DNA of 64,000 nucleotides from Diphasiastrum complanatum (GCA_029204225.1 CM055109.1:29762361-29826360); one strand, 5' to 3'. Numbered from the stretch's first letter, positions 12,701 to 24,190 are shown. Notes: a model not told the origin generated them from the letters alone. A program made the numbers and translations.

Positions 12701-15700
12701 AGTCGAGCTGCCTTTGTAGCCCCTCTCTGGGTCAGGGAGACTAGTACCACATCGTCGACAGAAAGAAGAATGGCAATCAGAATATCGCCAAGTCTGCAAC
12801 AAGAACCGCCGCATGTGAGATGACTCGCTCTAGCTCATCAATGTATAGTCCAAAAAGAACTGCTGAAAGAGAACAACCCTGCTTCACCCCAATGGTGCTC
12901 CAAATGTGCGAAGAAATGCCACTGCCATGTCGGAAGCAGCCCAAGATTCTCTCATAAAGAGCCATCACAGCCATAATGATGTCAGTGGAGAAGCCAAGAT
13001 CACGAAGTCTCTGAATGAGCAAGGAGCGAGGAACAGAATCAAAGGCTTTCTTGAAGTCGACAAAACAACAGTAAACCTTCTCTTTCCTATGCTTGGCTTC
13101 CTCAATCAAAGCTCGGAGAGTGAAGATGTGGTCAATAGTAGAATAATGGGCTCGAAACTGCCTGGCCCAAAGCATGTAATCTCTTGGATTCCGCCTTTGA
13201 ACTCACGGTAGACTGAAGTTTGGTGCCATATAGCTTCGCGAGAACATGCCCATGCGATAGCTACCAGGAACCGTGGGGTCACCATTTTTATGTAGGGTGG
13301 ATGATGTTGGTGCATCAAGATAATGGAAAGACAGAGATCACTGCGGAATTGAGGAGAGTGGCTAGTGTGGGAGCAAGTAGGTCTGTAGCATGGGTCAAGA
13401 GTTTAGATTCAAGGTCTTCGATATGTCTCACCTTATGGGACTTCATTCTCTAATAGACTCAAGCACCATGTTAGAGGTGAAGAAGGTGAACTCAGAAGGT
13501 CGGGGAGAGATAGAGATGGGTAAATTAGTGGTATGGTGTATAGGCTAGTAGAATAGTCAGTCCATATGCAGAGGTCATCCAGGAGAGGCAGTGGGGCACG
13601 AGGGATAAATTCACGCCAAAAAGTTCCCGAGGAAGAACTGAAGAGAAGGTCAACAAGGCGTTTTCCTTCAGAGTCATCACAGGCACGCTTTTTACGGTGA
13701 AGAGTATGATGGTATGAACGTCGGGAGGAACAGAGAACCTGAGGAGCATGGGCACGTGCATGGGTGACAAGATGATGAAGAGCACAACATTCAACATCAT
13801 ACTATGGGGGGTGTAGAGGATGAGGTGGTAAAGAGAAGGAAAGGCTAGAGAAGTGGCAGTGTGGAGAGAGGTGGTAAGGAAAGCAGTTTGTGCGTCAACT
13901 GTATAGTCATGGGAAAAAGAGTGGAGTAATGAAGCCAGAGACTCTTGGTAGACAGGCATGTATAGAGGGCTAAATGTATATTTGGGTGCACGGGTAAGCG
14001 TGGGGTGGGAGACTGCCAATAGCGAAAGAGAGGAAAGAATGATTAGAAAGGGTGACGGGAGAGGTATGAAAATCAGATATGAGAGGTATGGAGGATGGTG
14101 ACCCCATGAGATAGTCAACGACACTATGTCCTCCACTATGAGGATGACAAGTATATCTGCTTGAATTTGGCCAACACGTGAGGCCATTATAAATGGCTAC
14201 TCCTGGGCCTCTCCAAACTGTAATAAATACTCATCATATGGGGTAATAGGTCCCAAATTGTCCTCGGAACTCTTGGTAACTCCCATCTCATCACTGTCAA
14301 GGGCACAAACGCGAAGCTGGTCGGTGGTGTCATAAACTTTGACTATCGTGAGGATGTCCTGGCATTAAAGTCCCTTGTGAGGAAAATATGTCTCCGCTTT
14401 GTGATTTTGACGAGATCCAGTGAGAGATCAAGGTAGGGTGAGCTAATGCCCTCAACAAAAGATGAAGACTCTGGAGGAAAATAGCATACTGCAACAAAGA
14501 GGTCCCTATCCAAACCAATATCCTGGCCAGCAATACAAATCCAAATGTCACGTGCATGCTCATTATGCCTGATGAACTCAATGCTCGGTTGAAGAGATTG
14601 CTGATCTAGTATTAGGTCTGTACATGGATTGCATCTGTAACCTTGAACAAAAACGCACACAGTCCATCCTGATAGATAACTCGTCTAGCAGACTCTCGGG
14701 CTTCCTGGAAGGCCTTACGCCTTTCCTCTACTTGGATATATGTGAGGTCATCATCCATATAAATAGTGGAACCACGTAGTTTAGCTATGCACCGTAAAGC
14801 ATCTCTACGACTCTCCAAGGAGGTAAAACGGATAATCAGTGTCAGCATCTCTAGTGGTCCTCCATGCCGTATCTAGCCCATCTGTCCTGTGCCCTAATGT
14901 GGTATCAAGGAAGCGCTTGGCTTCAGCCATGGCATCCTGTGTATCCGAGATCCCTCTGACCCTAATATTGTGAGCTTTTTGTTCCCTGAGTTTTTTTTCC
15001 TGAATGGTGGTTGAAATGACCGAGGATACGGGAGCACTTGGCTTGGTACCTTTCTTCAATACAGATGCCCAGGAGAGGGCCTCTTCCTTTTGTTTCTCGA
15101 TCTTTTGTTCCAATTTATTTATCATCATGGGATTCAGAAGCTGCAACCTGCTTGCTTTTGATCGTTTGTTCTAGATATACAATCTTGGACTTGGTGATCA
15201 GTCACAATTGTAAACCTAGAGCCATACAAATAATGTCTCCAGATTTTAAAGAGCATTTATAAGAACAAAAGTCCTTATTATAGGTGGAATACCGCCTTTG
15301 AGTAGAATCTACCCTTTTGCTTTCAAAAGCAACAGGTCTACCATTCTGGAATAGGACTGCCCCTATAGCAAAGTCGCTAGCATCCGTCTCAAGCACATAC
15401 GGCTTGTTAGGATCGACTATGTGTAGTATTGGAGCTGTAGACGCACAATCAAGTAACTGGAGTACTAAGCTTACTGTGCCAGCTAGTTTTATTGGCCCCT
15501 TTGAGGAGATTCGTCAAGGGTAATGCAATTACTGCATAATCCAAGATGAATCGGTGGAAAAAGTCAATGAAGCCAAGAAAAGATTTGACTTCACGCATGG
15601 TAGGAGAATGGCCACTCACGAGCCTTATGAACCTTGTAAGGGTCGATTTCCAAACCCCTGGTCCGGAATAATGTGACCGAGGTATTCTAGTCTTGTCTGA

Positions 15701-18700
15701 AAGACTTCATAGGAGTCTGCATAGGGCCGCACAAGTCACAATGAATAAGATCCATGATGGCCTTTGTCTTACGTGAAGGCCCAAATGCATTCTGTATGAA
15801 TATCAGTGTCCCGGATATAATGAGTACTGCCAAAAGCAACAACATAATAGAGGTCAAGGTTTAATAACTGTTTGTGAATGCTACTTATGTAATACCTACT
15901 TTCCACCTTTTAGCTCTTCATGCTATTTGTTGTTACTCTCTGTTTGAACTAAACAAAAATCAAAAAGGAAAAAGAATCAACGTTCAAACAAATGAATTGG
16001 AATTACATACAAATAGTTGATATTTGAATAGAGTGATTTTATATGTAGTCTCGAGATCTATACACATGGAGCAGGTGTTAGCCATGTGATGTGAGAACGG
16101 TTTGCTGAAAAGAGGAAATCTATGGAAAACACACACAGACCTATTATTAGTGTAGAATACAAGTGTTTAGTGATATCCAGTGAGTTTTTGGAAATTTCTA
16201 CACTGGATATTGCCATGTATTTTTTGAAACTTTGCAAGAAAAGATTTGAAATTCTTAGATGATAATACTTTCTGGTTTTTCTTAGCTGTTGTTTTGGAGA
16301 TGTAGATTGGGCAAGCAATATTGATGATAGGCGATCTACCACTAGTCATACTTTTAGTTTTGGTACAACTACAGTTTCATGGAGTACAGTAGCTCTATCT
16401 TGACATAAGCTAAGTATCATGTTCTCAAGTATATCTTGTGATAATCAAACCTGCATTCACCTTGCCAAAAGTGTATTTTTACATGGGAGTCTTGAGATCT
16501 TTTCAACATTTAAGTTTTGGCTGGCTTTTCTGTTTGGATATTGTATTATGCTTCTAACAACTTTTCATGGCTCATGTGCTTAATGGTATTGCTGATGTTG
16601 ACATGTAGGTAGACGATGATATGATAAGGCATAACGAGTTATTTCAAGAACTAGAGAGGGATTCTATGCAGTTGGATAGCCTGGTTGCTAAGCGTCGAAA
16701 GGACTTCACCACAGATTTTTTTGAGTATCTTGGAATTCTATGCAGTGTTTACTCCAAAGAACCACCACGACAAAATGGTAAGAAGTGAGACTTTGCTCTT
16801 TTGCAAGAAGCATAAGCAAACTTGTTTGTGCTTTTCCCTGTAAAATGCTTATATTTTGGACTTTATACATGAAAATAAGATCACAGGAGGTGACAAAGCC
16901 TTGGGACTATAATATTAGAAACTGATGGTCAGATTAACTAATTATTGATTACCCTACAAGTAATTTTTCTGGTTTGTTACTCATCGAGCAATGTAATGAC
17001 CTTGGGCTATTTGAAGTGCAATTACAGACATTTTCACTTCATCTTTTCCCAATTTTGGATCTTTTGTCAGAATATCATGGGTGAATCTAATCGTGATAGG
17101 GGAAGTTTGTAGGTCTTTAGGATGGTCAAGGATGAAGGTGCAATGCAAGTATTGCAGCCATATGTTTCAAGGAGGGGTGCAGAGGATTTTGTTTCATTTC
17201 CTTGATAGGAACGGGAAGGGCATGCATGAAGGCACCTTAGAATGGCAAGCAATCTTTACAATTTGAGTCAATTAGAGGCACATCTTAAAAGAAGAAAAGT
17301 TCGATGAAGAAATGTCTAAAGGCACCCATTGAGCATGGAGCCTCAAGCAAAAGGGGGAGAGTGGCCGGTACTAGGGGCTTTTAGTAGGGCTTAGAGGCAT
17401 TTTGGGGATGATAGCTGTTGCAAGATAAGTTGGATCTACTTGTAAGCCTCCATCTTATGAGAACTTGAGAGTCGTTGACCTAAAAGAGGAAGCATTGGCA
17501 TTTGGAAAGGAGCTCCAAGTGTTATGAGATAAGTGGTTCAATTACAATTGCATCATAGTGGGTGACGGTTGGTTAGACATGTGCAAGAGGTCTCTTGTTA
17601 TCTTTTTGGCTACTACCATCCATTCGTTGGAGTGGATCGATCTAATTTGAGAGACAACACAAAAGATTGTTGCATTCCTCACTACTATGAGGAAAAAACA
17701 TAAATTTCAGCTTCTTAGCATAAAAGCTAGGGCTACATTGTTCATGCAATATGTAAATTATGATCTTGCACTAGTTGAGATATCAAAGGATGGTGGAGAA
17801 TAATTCATTGTAGCAGAAGCGCTTAAGTAGGACAACAATGTGGCAGTACTATAATCTTATTATTCTGGTGGAAGCTGTACTACAGTTGGAAGATTACACA
17901 TGAAAGGCTTCCTTCCTTCTTCATGAAGAACTCAGTCACTAGCACTCTTCTAATTGAATAATTAATTTCTCCTCCTCCCTTTTCTCTTCTACAAAGAATC
18001 TGAGAGCCAAACTTATATAGCCTTGTAGATCTTCGAAATCTAAAATGGCAACTCTTGCAGAAAGTTCACTCCTTTAGTAGAAAGTTGAAGTTTCTAGAAA
18101 CTTTTGTTGGAGAGTTGTTCCTAATTTCAGCATACATCTAATATGACAGTACTAACTTTGACACTGCAATGGCTTCTGTCCATTTTGGGCTTAAGAGCAT
18201 GCTTAGGAGGATGAGTTCGCCTGAGTTCAAGCACGAGCATGTATTTTTTGAGGACGACATAATGTAGCATATGCCTCATTTTTTTACTTCATCTTTATGT
18301 TTTTTTTCGTTTAATAGTTAGTAGTTAATAGCGACTAGCAATGACACATATGGGCTACAATGTCCAGAATTCAAACTTTTATTTAATATGTATAATTTGA
18401 GCAATGAGCAGACCAATATATCACCATGTAAGCTGTGTAATTGCAATCTCCTACTGATATGTCATCCATTTAAGATATCTGCTATATTTATTTTGCTACT
18501 CGGAGTTTTGAATCACTAGGGGCCCTGCAAATGACTCTGTGTTCATTCTTTCAGACATGATAGTGAATTTTATTTTTTGACGCACTTGAAATGGGTCGAA
18601 ATGTTTCAAACTTTTGAAGTATTTTCCTAATGTTTGGTTGCAGCTATGCCATTAGTAGGGACGTAAATGACTTTGCCGAATCTTAGTTCAATGCATGCAT

Positions 18701-21700
18701 TAGATTCAGCATAGTGAAGGAGCCTGCTCTTGCATTAGATTTCACAATATACTGAGAGAACAAAGACATACAGACAAAGAGGGAGAATTCCTTTTGGGCT
18801 CGTAACTAGCTCATTTTCAAATTTTTCTTAAAGAGGTCTTGGCCCAGCAAAGATTCACTTTGGACTGCAAGTTTTTCATGTCCATGTTTCAAATGTGTTG
18901 GGATGAAAATCAATCATGTGGTAGTGATAAAATGCTTATTCGCTTTATTGTGGATGAGGTGAGATTGGTGACATTGCTTGTAAGGGACCGACATTTTTTA
19001 GATGAGGTCAATACAGGAGGTGAAGGGTCTGTCAACAAGCTAAAGGAATAGTGAACGGGGCATGGTTACTTGTGGATAAATGCATGGGACCATTCTCGTT
19101 GTAAGTTACATGTGCTTAGGGTTTTAGGTTTTTGAGTTAAGTGGGGCTTTGGGAACTGCTTCCCTCCTCCCTGCGTATCAGTTTCTGTAGTTATCATGTC
19201 ATTCATTCCACTTCTACAAGAGGAAATTTCCTGGGTGATACGTATGAAGACACTTTGTGCTTAAGAGAGATGTGGGAGTATTTAGTGGGACTTTCTGGTG
19301 TTAAGGTAAGGATGGTTTTCGGGATGTGGAGAGACTGTGGGTCAGCCAGATTGAGGAGACAATTTGGCCAAAACTATTTGTGCTTCACGTGGATGTGGTC
19401 TCTACAATATCGTTAGTGCGTAGAAGGCTTTATACTCAACTGACTCAATCTATTCTTTGAGCCTCAAATAAATGTTGCCATCTGCCAAACTTTCAGCAGA
19501 ATGTAATGATCATTGATGTGGTGTTTCCGTGGCTCAAATATCCTCTTTCTTGTCAGTTTCAACCACTTGATTTGTCATGGGATGATACGGACATACAAAC
19601 CTTGCAACGCCCCTCGTAGCAATGATATTGTTCAAGAAGTTATTTTCTAGTTCAAACTCTCATGCAAATATCCATGGCTATGGATGATACCTTGCTTGGA
19701 TGTCAACAGGTGATAAATATAAGTACTTTAAGAGGAAATCTTGTTATATGGACAATTGTTTAAGAAATTAGCTCTAGTTCAGACTCTTGTGAAAATATCC
19801 ATGGTCATGGATGATGCCTTGCTCGAATTAACTGATGATATATTTCTGTGCTGTTGATTTATTGTTTCTATTTGTTGATTTTTTGTAAGCTTCTACCTAT
19901 CATAGTTTGCATTATGATATTATGAATAAGCTGTAGCACCCTTGACTCTTGACACATTCATCAATCTTGAATTGCAGAAATTGCAGAGGTTGCCACAAAG
20001 GCTTTCGCTTCAGTGCAGGCATATGATAAATCAGCTAAGGATGGCGATGCGTTGACTTCGGCTCAGCTAAAACTTGATGACATTTTAAGTTCTCCATCAC
20101 TAGATGCTGCATGCAGAAAAATTGACCAGCTTGCCAGAAAACAAGAACTTGATTCAACTCTCATGTTGCTAGTTACGAAGGCTTGGGCTTCTGCAAAGGA
20201 GTCAACAATGATGAAGGAAGAGGTAGCTAAGATTACTCACTAACTGCACAGACATCTAGAGATTCTTGTTGGAAAATACAGATCAGAAAGCTACTCTTAT
20301 TGGAAACAACCTAATGTAATGACTAGCATATTCTGTCGGTCGAGATTTTATTGGCAAACTACTACCTAGTAATGGAAAAAGATTTTCATATGTTTCATAA
20401 TTTACTGATCAGGTTGGCTCTCCAAACTTTTCTTTCCTTCAATGAATTCATGTGGGAGAACACAAGCTATTATGTAGATTTGTATGTTTCATTCATAGAT
20501 GCAGCAGAACGCGTTCCACTGCATCTGAATTCTGGAACAAGCGTTCCGGACAGTGGAACTCCATTTAGAATGCTTTTATGTTATTTTATTAATTTTACTC
20601 AATATAAACATTAAAAACAAATCAAAACATGATAAATCAATAATAAAAAACATTACCTTAAAAAAAACTTGATCTGTTCCAGGAAAACCTAATTGGGTTT
20701 CCCGGATTCTGTTCCAGAACGCGTTCCGGAACATGTCATGCAGTTATGGATTGATTAGACTGGAACAAAATTGAGAATTTGAAGCAAATGTGAAGGTTTA
20801 ATCTGTAAAAAAGTCACATTGTTTTGCTCACATTTCCTCGTGGTTTGCGTACAGCTTTGTTGGTTCAACTTGTGCTGTACTCTGTCATTGATTCAAATGA
20901 GATTGAAATCTTGGCTTGTTATAAAGTCTGATGAAGAATTTGAACACCCTTTTGTTAGTTGTCACATGGTGTCGTCGTAATAGTTATGATAGGTTTTCTC
21001 ACTTGATTTACCTCTGTTTCACCTAACATCATTATCTGCTAGAAAAGGTTGTGGTCACTCACAAGAAATTTTGCTTAGATAATTTGATATGATGTTGCCA
21101 TATACTTAGGTGAAAGATATCTTGTATCACCTCTACACTGTTGCAAGAGGTAATCTGCAAAGGCTTGTACCAAAAGAGGTACGCATTATCAGATATCTTC
21201 TATCAATAGAGGACCCTAAGGAGCGGTTTGCAGCACTTACAGATGCATTTTCTCCTGGAGAGGAGCTGGAGGGAAAAGATATTGACCATCTATACACGTA
21301 AGTTCTCGGCAAGGTGATGTAAGTCTAGATTGTCGCTCACCTAATTGTGAAACATTTTTGAGAGGAAAACACGAGGAAATGGGGTTACAATATTGTGAAA
21401 GATACTTGAAAAGGTTACAAGGATGGAACATTGAAGAATATTGGTGATATGTAAGAGCATGATCACAAACTCTCTTTTTTTCCAAAGAAATTGGCAAAAG
21501 GAATGCGTAGTATCTAATAGAGCAGTTGCCTGTTTTCTCACTATTTTTGTAACGGCTACTTTGCTGCATCTTGAGAGAATCATATGTCACATTAATTGTA
21601 GGAACTTAATCTGGTTTTTGATTTGAACCTCAACCTATGATGCCCCACCTGTGCTTTAAGGCTGAAAAGAGAAGTTTCTATTCAGACGTGAGAGACTATA

Positions 21701-21929
21701 TTAGGATGCTTAGACCATAGGTGCTTACATCAAATGAATGTTGATAGTTTGGTGTTCAAAGCTCTGCAGGACACCTGAGAAGCTGCATTTGTGGATGAAG
21801 ACTGTTCTTGGTGCATACTACTCAAAAAAGCATGGAACTTTGGTGAAAGAAGCACAGAAGTTAATGGATCCGAACACTATCAGAAAATTGGAGGCTTTAA
21901 AGGTTGTTGTTGAAAATCAGTTTATGTAG
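6337..21929 (+). CDS. Chloroplast-targeted conserved protein, At4g37920-like (six exons)
   Basis: Six exons join in frame: 6337-6718, 7545-7990, 16609-16777, 19978-20222, 21110-21297 and 21770-21929, giving 1590 nt and 529 residues. Every intron is GT-AG and the split codons work at each junction (GTT at exon 1/2, GAA at 3/4, ACG at 5/6). The protein matches, from memory, the family of Arabidopsis At4g37920, a predicted chloroplast protein of unknown biochemical role. Diagnostic stretches are VCDRLIEVFLVDKPHPGDW, VAKRRKDFT, SLDAACRKIDQLA, YHLYTVARGNLQRLVPKEVR and TPEKLHLWMKT. The Arabidopsis protein is shorter, and the difference seems to lie mainly in the N-terminal region. The first roughly 60 residues are rich in Ala, Ser, Arg and His and poor in acids, as in a plastid transit peptide. 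Introns are 826, 8618, 3200, 887 and 472 bp, swollen by transposons. No disabling mutation is seen, so it is probably functional. Confidence 0.9.
7545..7990 (+). CDS. Exon 2: start of conserved core
   Basis: The acceptor is atgacag at 7538-7544. Two bases complete a Val codon split with exon 1. It encodes GRLPCGFPKDASVTYTQEEE, a linker, and the core MRRVCDRLIEVFLVDKPHP, DWRKLLAFSEEWSNIRPWFF and RCKTRAKIE. It ends LKE at the donor GTATCT (7991), phase 0. Confidence 0.9.
8991..9360 (+). other. Low-complexity, possible degenerate coding remnant in intron 2
   Basis: A 12-base G run (8993-9004) is followed by purine-rich DNA. In one frame (9116-9358) it reads as an Arg/Gly-repeat tail (RGRGRGRSNDRLRRRGKGRG) ending in a Ser/acidic stretch. 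Such tails occur at the ends of some plant transposon-derived proteins, but low-complexity DNA gives the same picture and I see no catalytic domain. Confidence 0.25.
9541..10040 (-). mobile_element. LINE 3' ends (two related copies)
   Basis: Two copies of a near-identical block, 9583-9613 and 9984-10023, read on the minus strand as ...GCATATAAGAC partner words followed by an AATAAAG-like signal. The first is followed on the minus strand by a CTTT/CT simple-repeat tail (9541-9580). They look like 3' ends of the LINE whose ORF1 lies at 10200-10660 and of another copy. Confidence 0.45.
10200..10660 (-). pseudogene. LINE ORF1 fragment (second copy)
   Basis: The minus-strand frame 10543-10355 reads REQKALNIRVRGIPNSQNAI and GLDTAWGTKKDAS. 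It aligns with the ORF1 of the LINE at 14600-15146 (REQKAHNIRVRGISDTQDAM, GLDTAWRTTRDAD). It is a truncated head-to-tail neighbour of that element. Confidence 0.6.
10678..12162 (-). mobile_element. Small two-LTR (TRIM-like) retrotransposon
   Basis: Direct repeats 10678-11177 and 11713-12162 (about 450-500 bp, highly similar; starts TGTAGGAAATAG, ends around GCAATTCCA) flank only about 535 bp of internal DNA. The left copy ends TTCCAACA. The right copy has lost about 10 bp near its end. Flanks agtgc (10673-10677) and agtgt (12163-12167) look like a decayed 5 bp target duplication. On the minus strand the internal part has one 120-codon frame (11653-11291) with no recognisable domain. The end next to the lower LTR reads like a Copia 3' end (LRGGC-like residues before TGTTGGAAT), so I place it on the minus strand. 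Confidence 0.7.
12777..13175 (-). pseudogene. LINE reverse transcriptase fragment
   Basis: Contains DHIFTLRALIEEAKHRKEKV, the catalytic VYCCFVDFKKAFDSVPR (first Asp) and GVKQGCSLSAVLFGLYIDEL, which are RT blocks of APE-type LINEs. A frameshift at about 12777 moves the active-site block LLSVDDVVLVSL (VDD in place of YADD) to another frame at about 12765-12730. Confidence 0.8.
14343..14660 (-). pseudogene. LINE APE endonuclease fragment
   Basis: Reads RDLFVAVCYFPPESS, an aromatic/Leu segment, and HIFLTRDFNARTSSR. The last corresponds to the GDFNAR-type motif of APE endonucleases, with the Gly lost. Located between ORF1 and RT as expected. Confidence 0.6.
14612..15146 (-). pseudogene. LINE ORF1 (RNA-binding) remnant
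   Basis: Two overlapping frames joined by a frameshift near 14830. The N-terminal part KLEQKIEKQKEEALSW is coiled-coil-like. It is followed by IRVRGISDTQDAMAEAKRFL and LIIRFTSLESRRDALRC, an RRM-like arrangement typical of LINE ORF1 proteins. Confidence 0.5.
15200..15790 (-). pseudogene. Copia integrase / gypsy RT-RNase H chimeric fragment
   Basis: From the upper end on the minus strand: a Copia integrase scrap (MDLIHCDLCGPMQ, about 15755-15715), then directly a gypsy RT thumb piece (RLEYLGHIIPDQG, about 15695-15655), a decayed connection, and gypsy RNase H (LETDASDFAIGAVLF, GRPVAFESKRVDSTQRRYST; 15396-15290). The joining of two superfamilies without spacer at about 15700 is clear in the sequence. 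Confidence 0.65.
15800..16608. other. Intron 2 remainder, nothing recognised
   Basis: AT-rich intronic DNA without coding or repeat signatures that I can support. Confidence 0.4.
16609..16777 (+). CDS. Exon 3
   Basis: The acceptor is acatgtag. It encodes VDDDMIRHNELFQELERDSM, DSLVAKRRKDFTTDFFEYLG and ends QN plus one base at GTAAG (16778). It lies 8.6 kb from exon 2 across a transposon-filled intron, yet joins in phase 0. Confidence 0.88.
17081..17770 (+). pseudogene. hAT transposase relic with BED-type zinc finger (intron 3)
   Basis: The frame 17081-17266 contains VQCKYCSHMFQGGVQRILFH, the C-x2-C...H layout of the BED finger of plant hAT transposases. After many stops, 17480-17600 in shifted frames reads ALAFGKELQVL and DKWFNYNCIIVGDGWLDM, which resembles the start of the DUF659/DDE region (VSDGWSDM in better copies). 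Too decayed to be active. No terminal repeats identified. Confidence 0.5.
19978..20222 (+). CDS. Exon 4
   Basis: The acceptor attgcag (19971-19977) is the one of two nearby AGs that gives the right frame and a split Glu codon. It encodes IAEVATKAFASVQAYDKSA and SPSLDAACRKIDQLARKQEL, then LMLLVTKAWASAKES. Donor GTAGCT at 20223. Confidence 0.88.
20494..20748. mobile_element. Palindromic MITE-like repeat in intron 4
   Basis: Both ends carry the palindrome GAACGCGTTC with relatives such as GGAACAAGCGTTCCGG and CCGGATTCTGTTCCAGAACG, arranged as an imperfect inverted repeat around an AT-rich core. The outer words tgcag...ctgca at about 20500 and 20742 may be ends. Resembles a foldback MITE; boundaries uncertain. 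Confidence 0.45.
21110..21297 (+). CDS. Exon 5
   Basis: The acceptor is tatacttag. It encodes VKDILYHLYTVARGNLQRLV, PKEVRIIRYLLSIEDPKERF and DAFSPGEELEGKDIDHLY. Donor GTAAGT (21298), leaving two bases of a Thr codon. Confidence 0.9.
21770..21929 (+). CDS. Exon 6, C-terminus and stop
   Basis: The acceptor is gctctgcag (21761-21769). The first base completes Thr. It encodes TPEKLHLWMKTVLGAYYSKK and EAQKLMDPNTIRKLEALKVV, ending VENQFM with TAG at 21927-21929. Confidence 0.9.
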
Positions 21930-23807
21930 CACAGTCCATCATCATGATATACTAGATGTCCCTCTACTTATAAAAAAATGGTGCATAGTATGTTGTGAAA
22001 CTGTCGCTGAAAACGAGCTGCGGACCCTTGTTTCCGAGTGGACTGTCGGTGTTGTCTTTGCTACCGTGGAGCTGTGGGTTGTGGCCTATGGATTGGCTGT
22101 CTCTTTGAACGTCTACACTGTCTCTGTCGTCTATGTATGGAAGCATATGGAATCTCAGCCTCTCCATCAGAATCACTACTCTCTTGTCTCTGTCTCTGTC
22201 TCTGATGAGATAAGCACTCCCTGATGCTCAGCTGTATCAAGGGGGGGGGGTGTCTATGCCTAGTTTCACTATCCTCAAGTTTGACATCTTCAATTTGGGA
22301 TCCTCATATGATATGAAGGTAGAGAGTGTTTCCTAAATTTTGTACAATGCTTTGTGGAGCTTTTTAAAAAGCCTTTGCACAACGCGTTTGAAACGAGAAA
22401 AAATTGGCTTTGTTAGGAAAGAAATGACAAAATATTGTTTTTTGCTTGGTTTAATTCTTAGCCTTTAGTTAGAGAAAAAGCAAGTGTCATTTTATTGTCG
22501 AGAGATGCATTTTAGCTCTTTACAATGACAATATAAACAATTGATTATGTAATATCAGCACAAGATTGCACATTCATCAAGAAACATCAAGGCTGGCACC
22601 TAGAATTGATGCTAGAAACTTCCTAGATTGGCAATTACTTCATTAACACGCTCATTCACACAAAAGTAATCATTGTGAGGACTTGATACACGTGTGGACA
22701 ACAAACATAATGTATTAGCTTTAGATCAGTACCTAATGCTCATAGATCATGCAAGGATTCATAAATGAGACATTGAGATACATCACATAATGCACATGCA
22801 AAATGTATTTTACTATTCATACTATTCAACAGTTGTTTGCTCTTTCATTAGGAACGAAAACAAAAAAGACTTGGTTCTTTGCAAAAGTACAACTAACCTT
22901 GTTGTGTGTTATTCAAGCCTAGTCAAAACTTGCTTAAAGCTGAAAACTTCTGGCTTTATTCAAAAAGTTTTAAAATTTTTAACTTAAGTTTGGTAAGAAA
23001 CTCAAGTTTGAAGGTTTTAATCCTTTTATGTATTTTTAAAGTACAAGCATCAAGTTCACAAAAAAAAAACATGAGTTTCATAATTAAAAAGTCCGTGAAA
23101 TGTTTATAAGTTTCATAACTTAAAGTTTTTAAACTTGAAGTTAAAATTGAAAGAATTACTAACATTTTTTATTCTATAACTTCAATAAGCTTGTCTTTTA
23201 CGTATAAGCTTGATTTAAAAGAAATAGGGGGATAAATTGGAAGAGGTACACAGGTTGTACTTGCAGGCTGTAGATGCAGCGAGTACAGAGCCATGGTATA
23301 TAGCTCTCCATTCTCCATAGCCTCCTCTTGGGCCTCTTCCATCCTCTTGGTAAGCCACTTGCAATCATAAAAAAAATCACAATAGAAATATTCTCACCAC
23401 TTTTTGAAAGGAAAATTGATTTTTTTTTGTTGGACCCTTTCCTTGCTTCCCTAATTGGACGGATCTAGAGGGCAAAGAGGAGGTTTTGGATCTATTCCGG
23501 GTGAGTAGTTGTTTGTATCGGGCTTCGATCCAATGGGGAGAGGGTAAACGATGAAATAAGAGTGAGGATCTAGGCTTGCTAAGGTTGTGAATCTTAGCAC
23601 AAGATCTAATTGTGGAATAGCCTAGATTTGTGGTTGTTCATCTTTGATGCTTTTTTTCTTTTTGTTCTTTTCTTGGTTTCATTTATTTGTTCTTATTTAG
23701 GCATCCTTGGCTCTAGATCTTCTCCTCAAAAGGTTGATCTTCTGAAGGGAGGTGAACGATGAAAGAAAGGCTACTGATGGATCTTAATGATAACTCCATG
23801 ATATTGT

Positions 23808-23811
<4 letters not shown>
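21930..23811. other. Downstream of host gene, nothing recognised
   Basis: The 3' UTR presumably begins here, but no convincing polyadenylation signal stands out. A 10-base G run sits at about 22242-22251. From 22300 to 23800 the DNA is AT-rich with no supported gene. Confidence 0.4.
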
Positions 23812-23882
<71 letters not shown>

Positions 23883-24190
23883 GAAATGGACAGAGTTTTA
23901 TTAGGAAGAGTAGAAGATGATCAAATACAAAAGAAATGGCTCCCTCTTATAGATTTGAGAGGTGAGCCCTCGCCACTCTGATTGGCTACGGAAGTTCCAT
24001 CAAGATCATGATCTTGACCGTCAAGATCATTTTGTGTTCTTGAGGACAAGTTGTGTTTCTTACTTTAAGAACTTTACAAAGCCAAGTTCAAAATACTTTA
24101 TTTAATAATTGTGCTCCATGGCACTTATTAGCGTAAGGTCCAATGTTGGACTCACACATGCATGATGCCAACTGGTTGCCTGTTTCTAAT
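23812..24190 (-). mobile_element. GA-rich solo LTR or LTR remnant (family copy 1)
   Basis: (AG)n of about 68 bp (23813-23881) adjoins a block that on the minus strand reads TATA-like CTATAAGAGGGA (about 23952-23941), then a short gap and AATAAA (23902-23897), then the CT tract. The same order occurs at 43690-43945. TATA, then about 45 bp, then AATAAA is an LTR U3-R layout. The outer limits are not defined. Confidence 0.45.

Larger units (their letters stand above)
12166..15150 (-). mobile_element. APE-type LINE, degenerate, in intron 2
   Basis: On the minus strand, in order: ORF1 (15146-14612) with a coiled-coil-like Lys/Glu region and an RRM-like part; an APE endonuclease remnant (14660-13525); reverse transcriptase (13175-12780 and on to about 12340); and a C-terminal tail with MRQAATTRLRKGHASL. 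Frameshifts separate nearly every block. It lies antisense to the host gene inside its intron, which protects the host transcript from LINE splice and coding signals on the sense strand. Confidence 0.75.

Noticed and set aside
22021-22224. Frame just downstream of the host gene
   Set aside because: Valine-rich chance frame in the 3' flank. Exon 6 already ends in a conserved C-terminus and stop.
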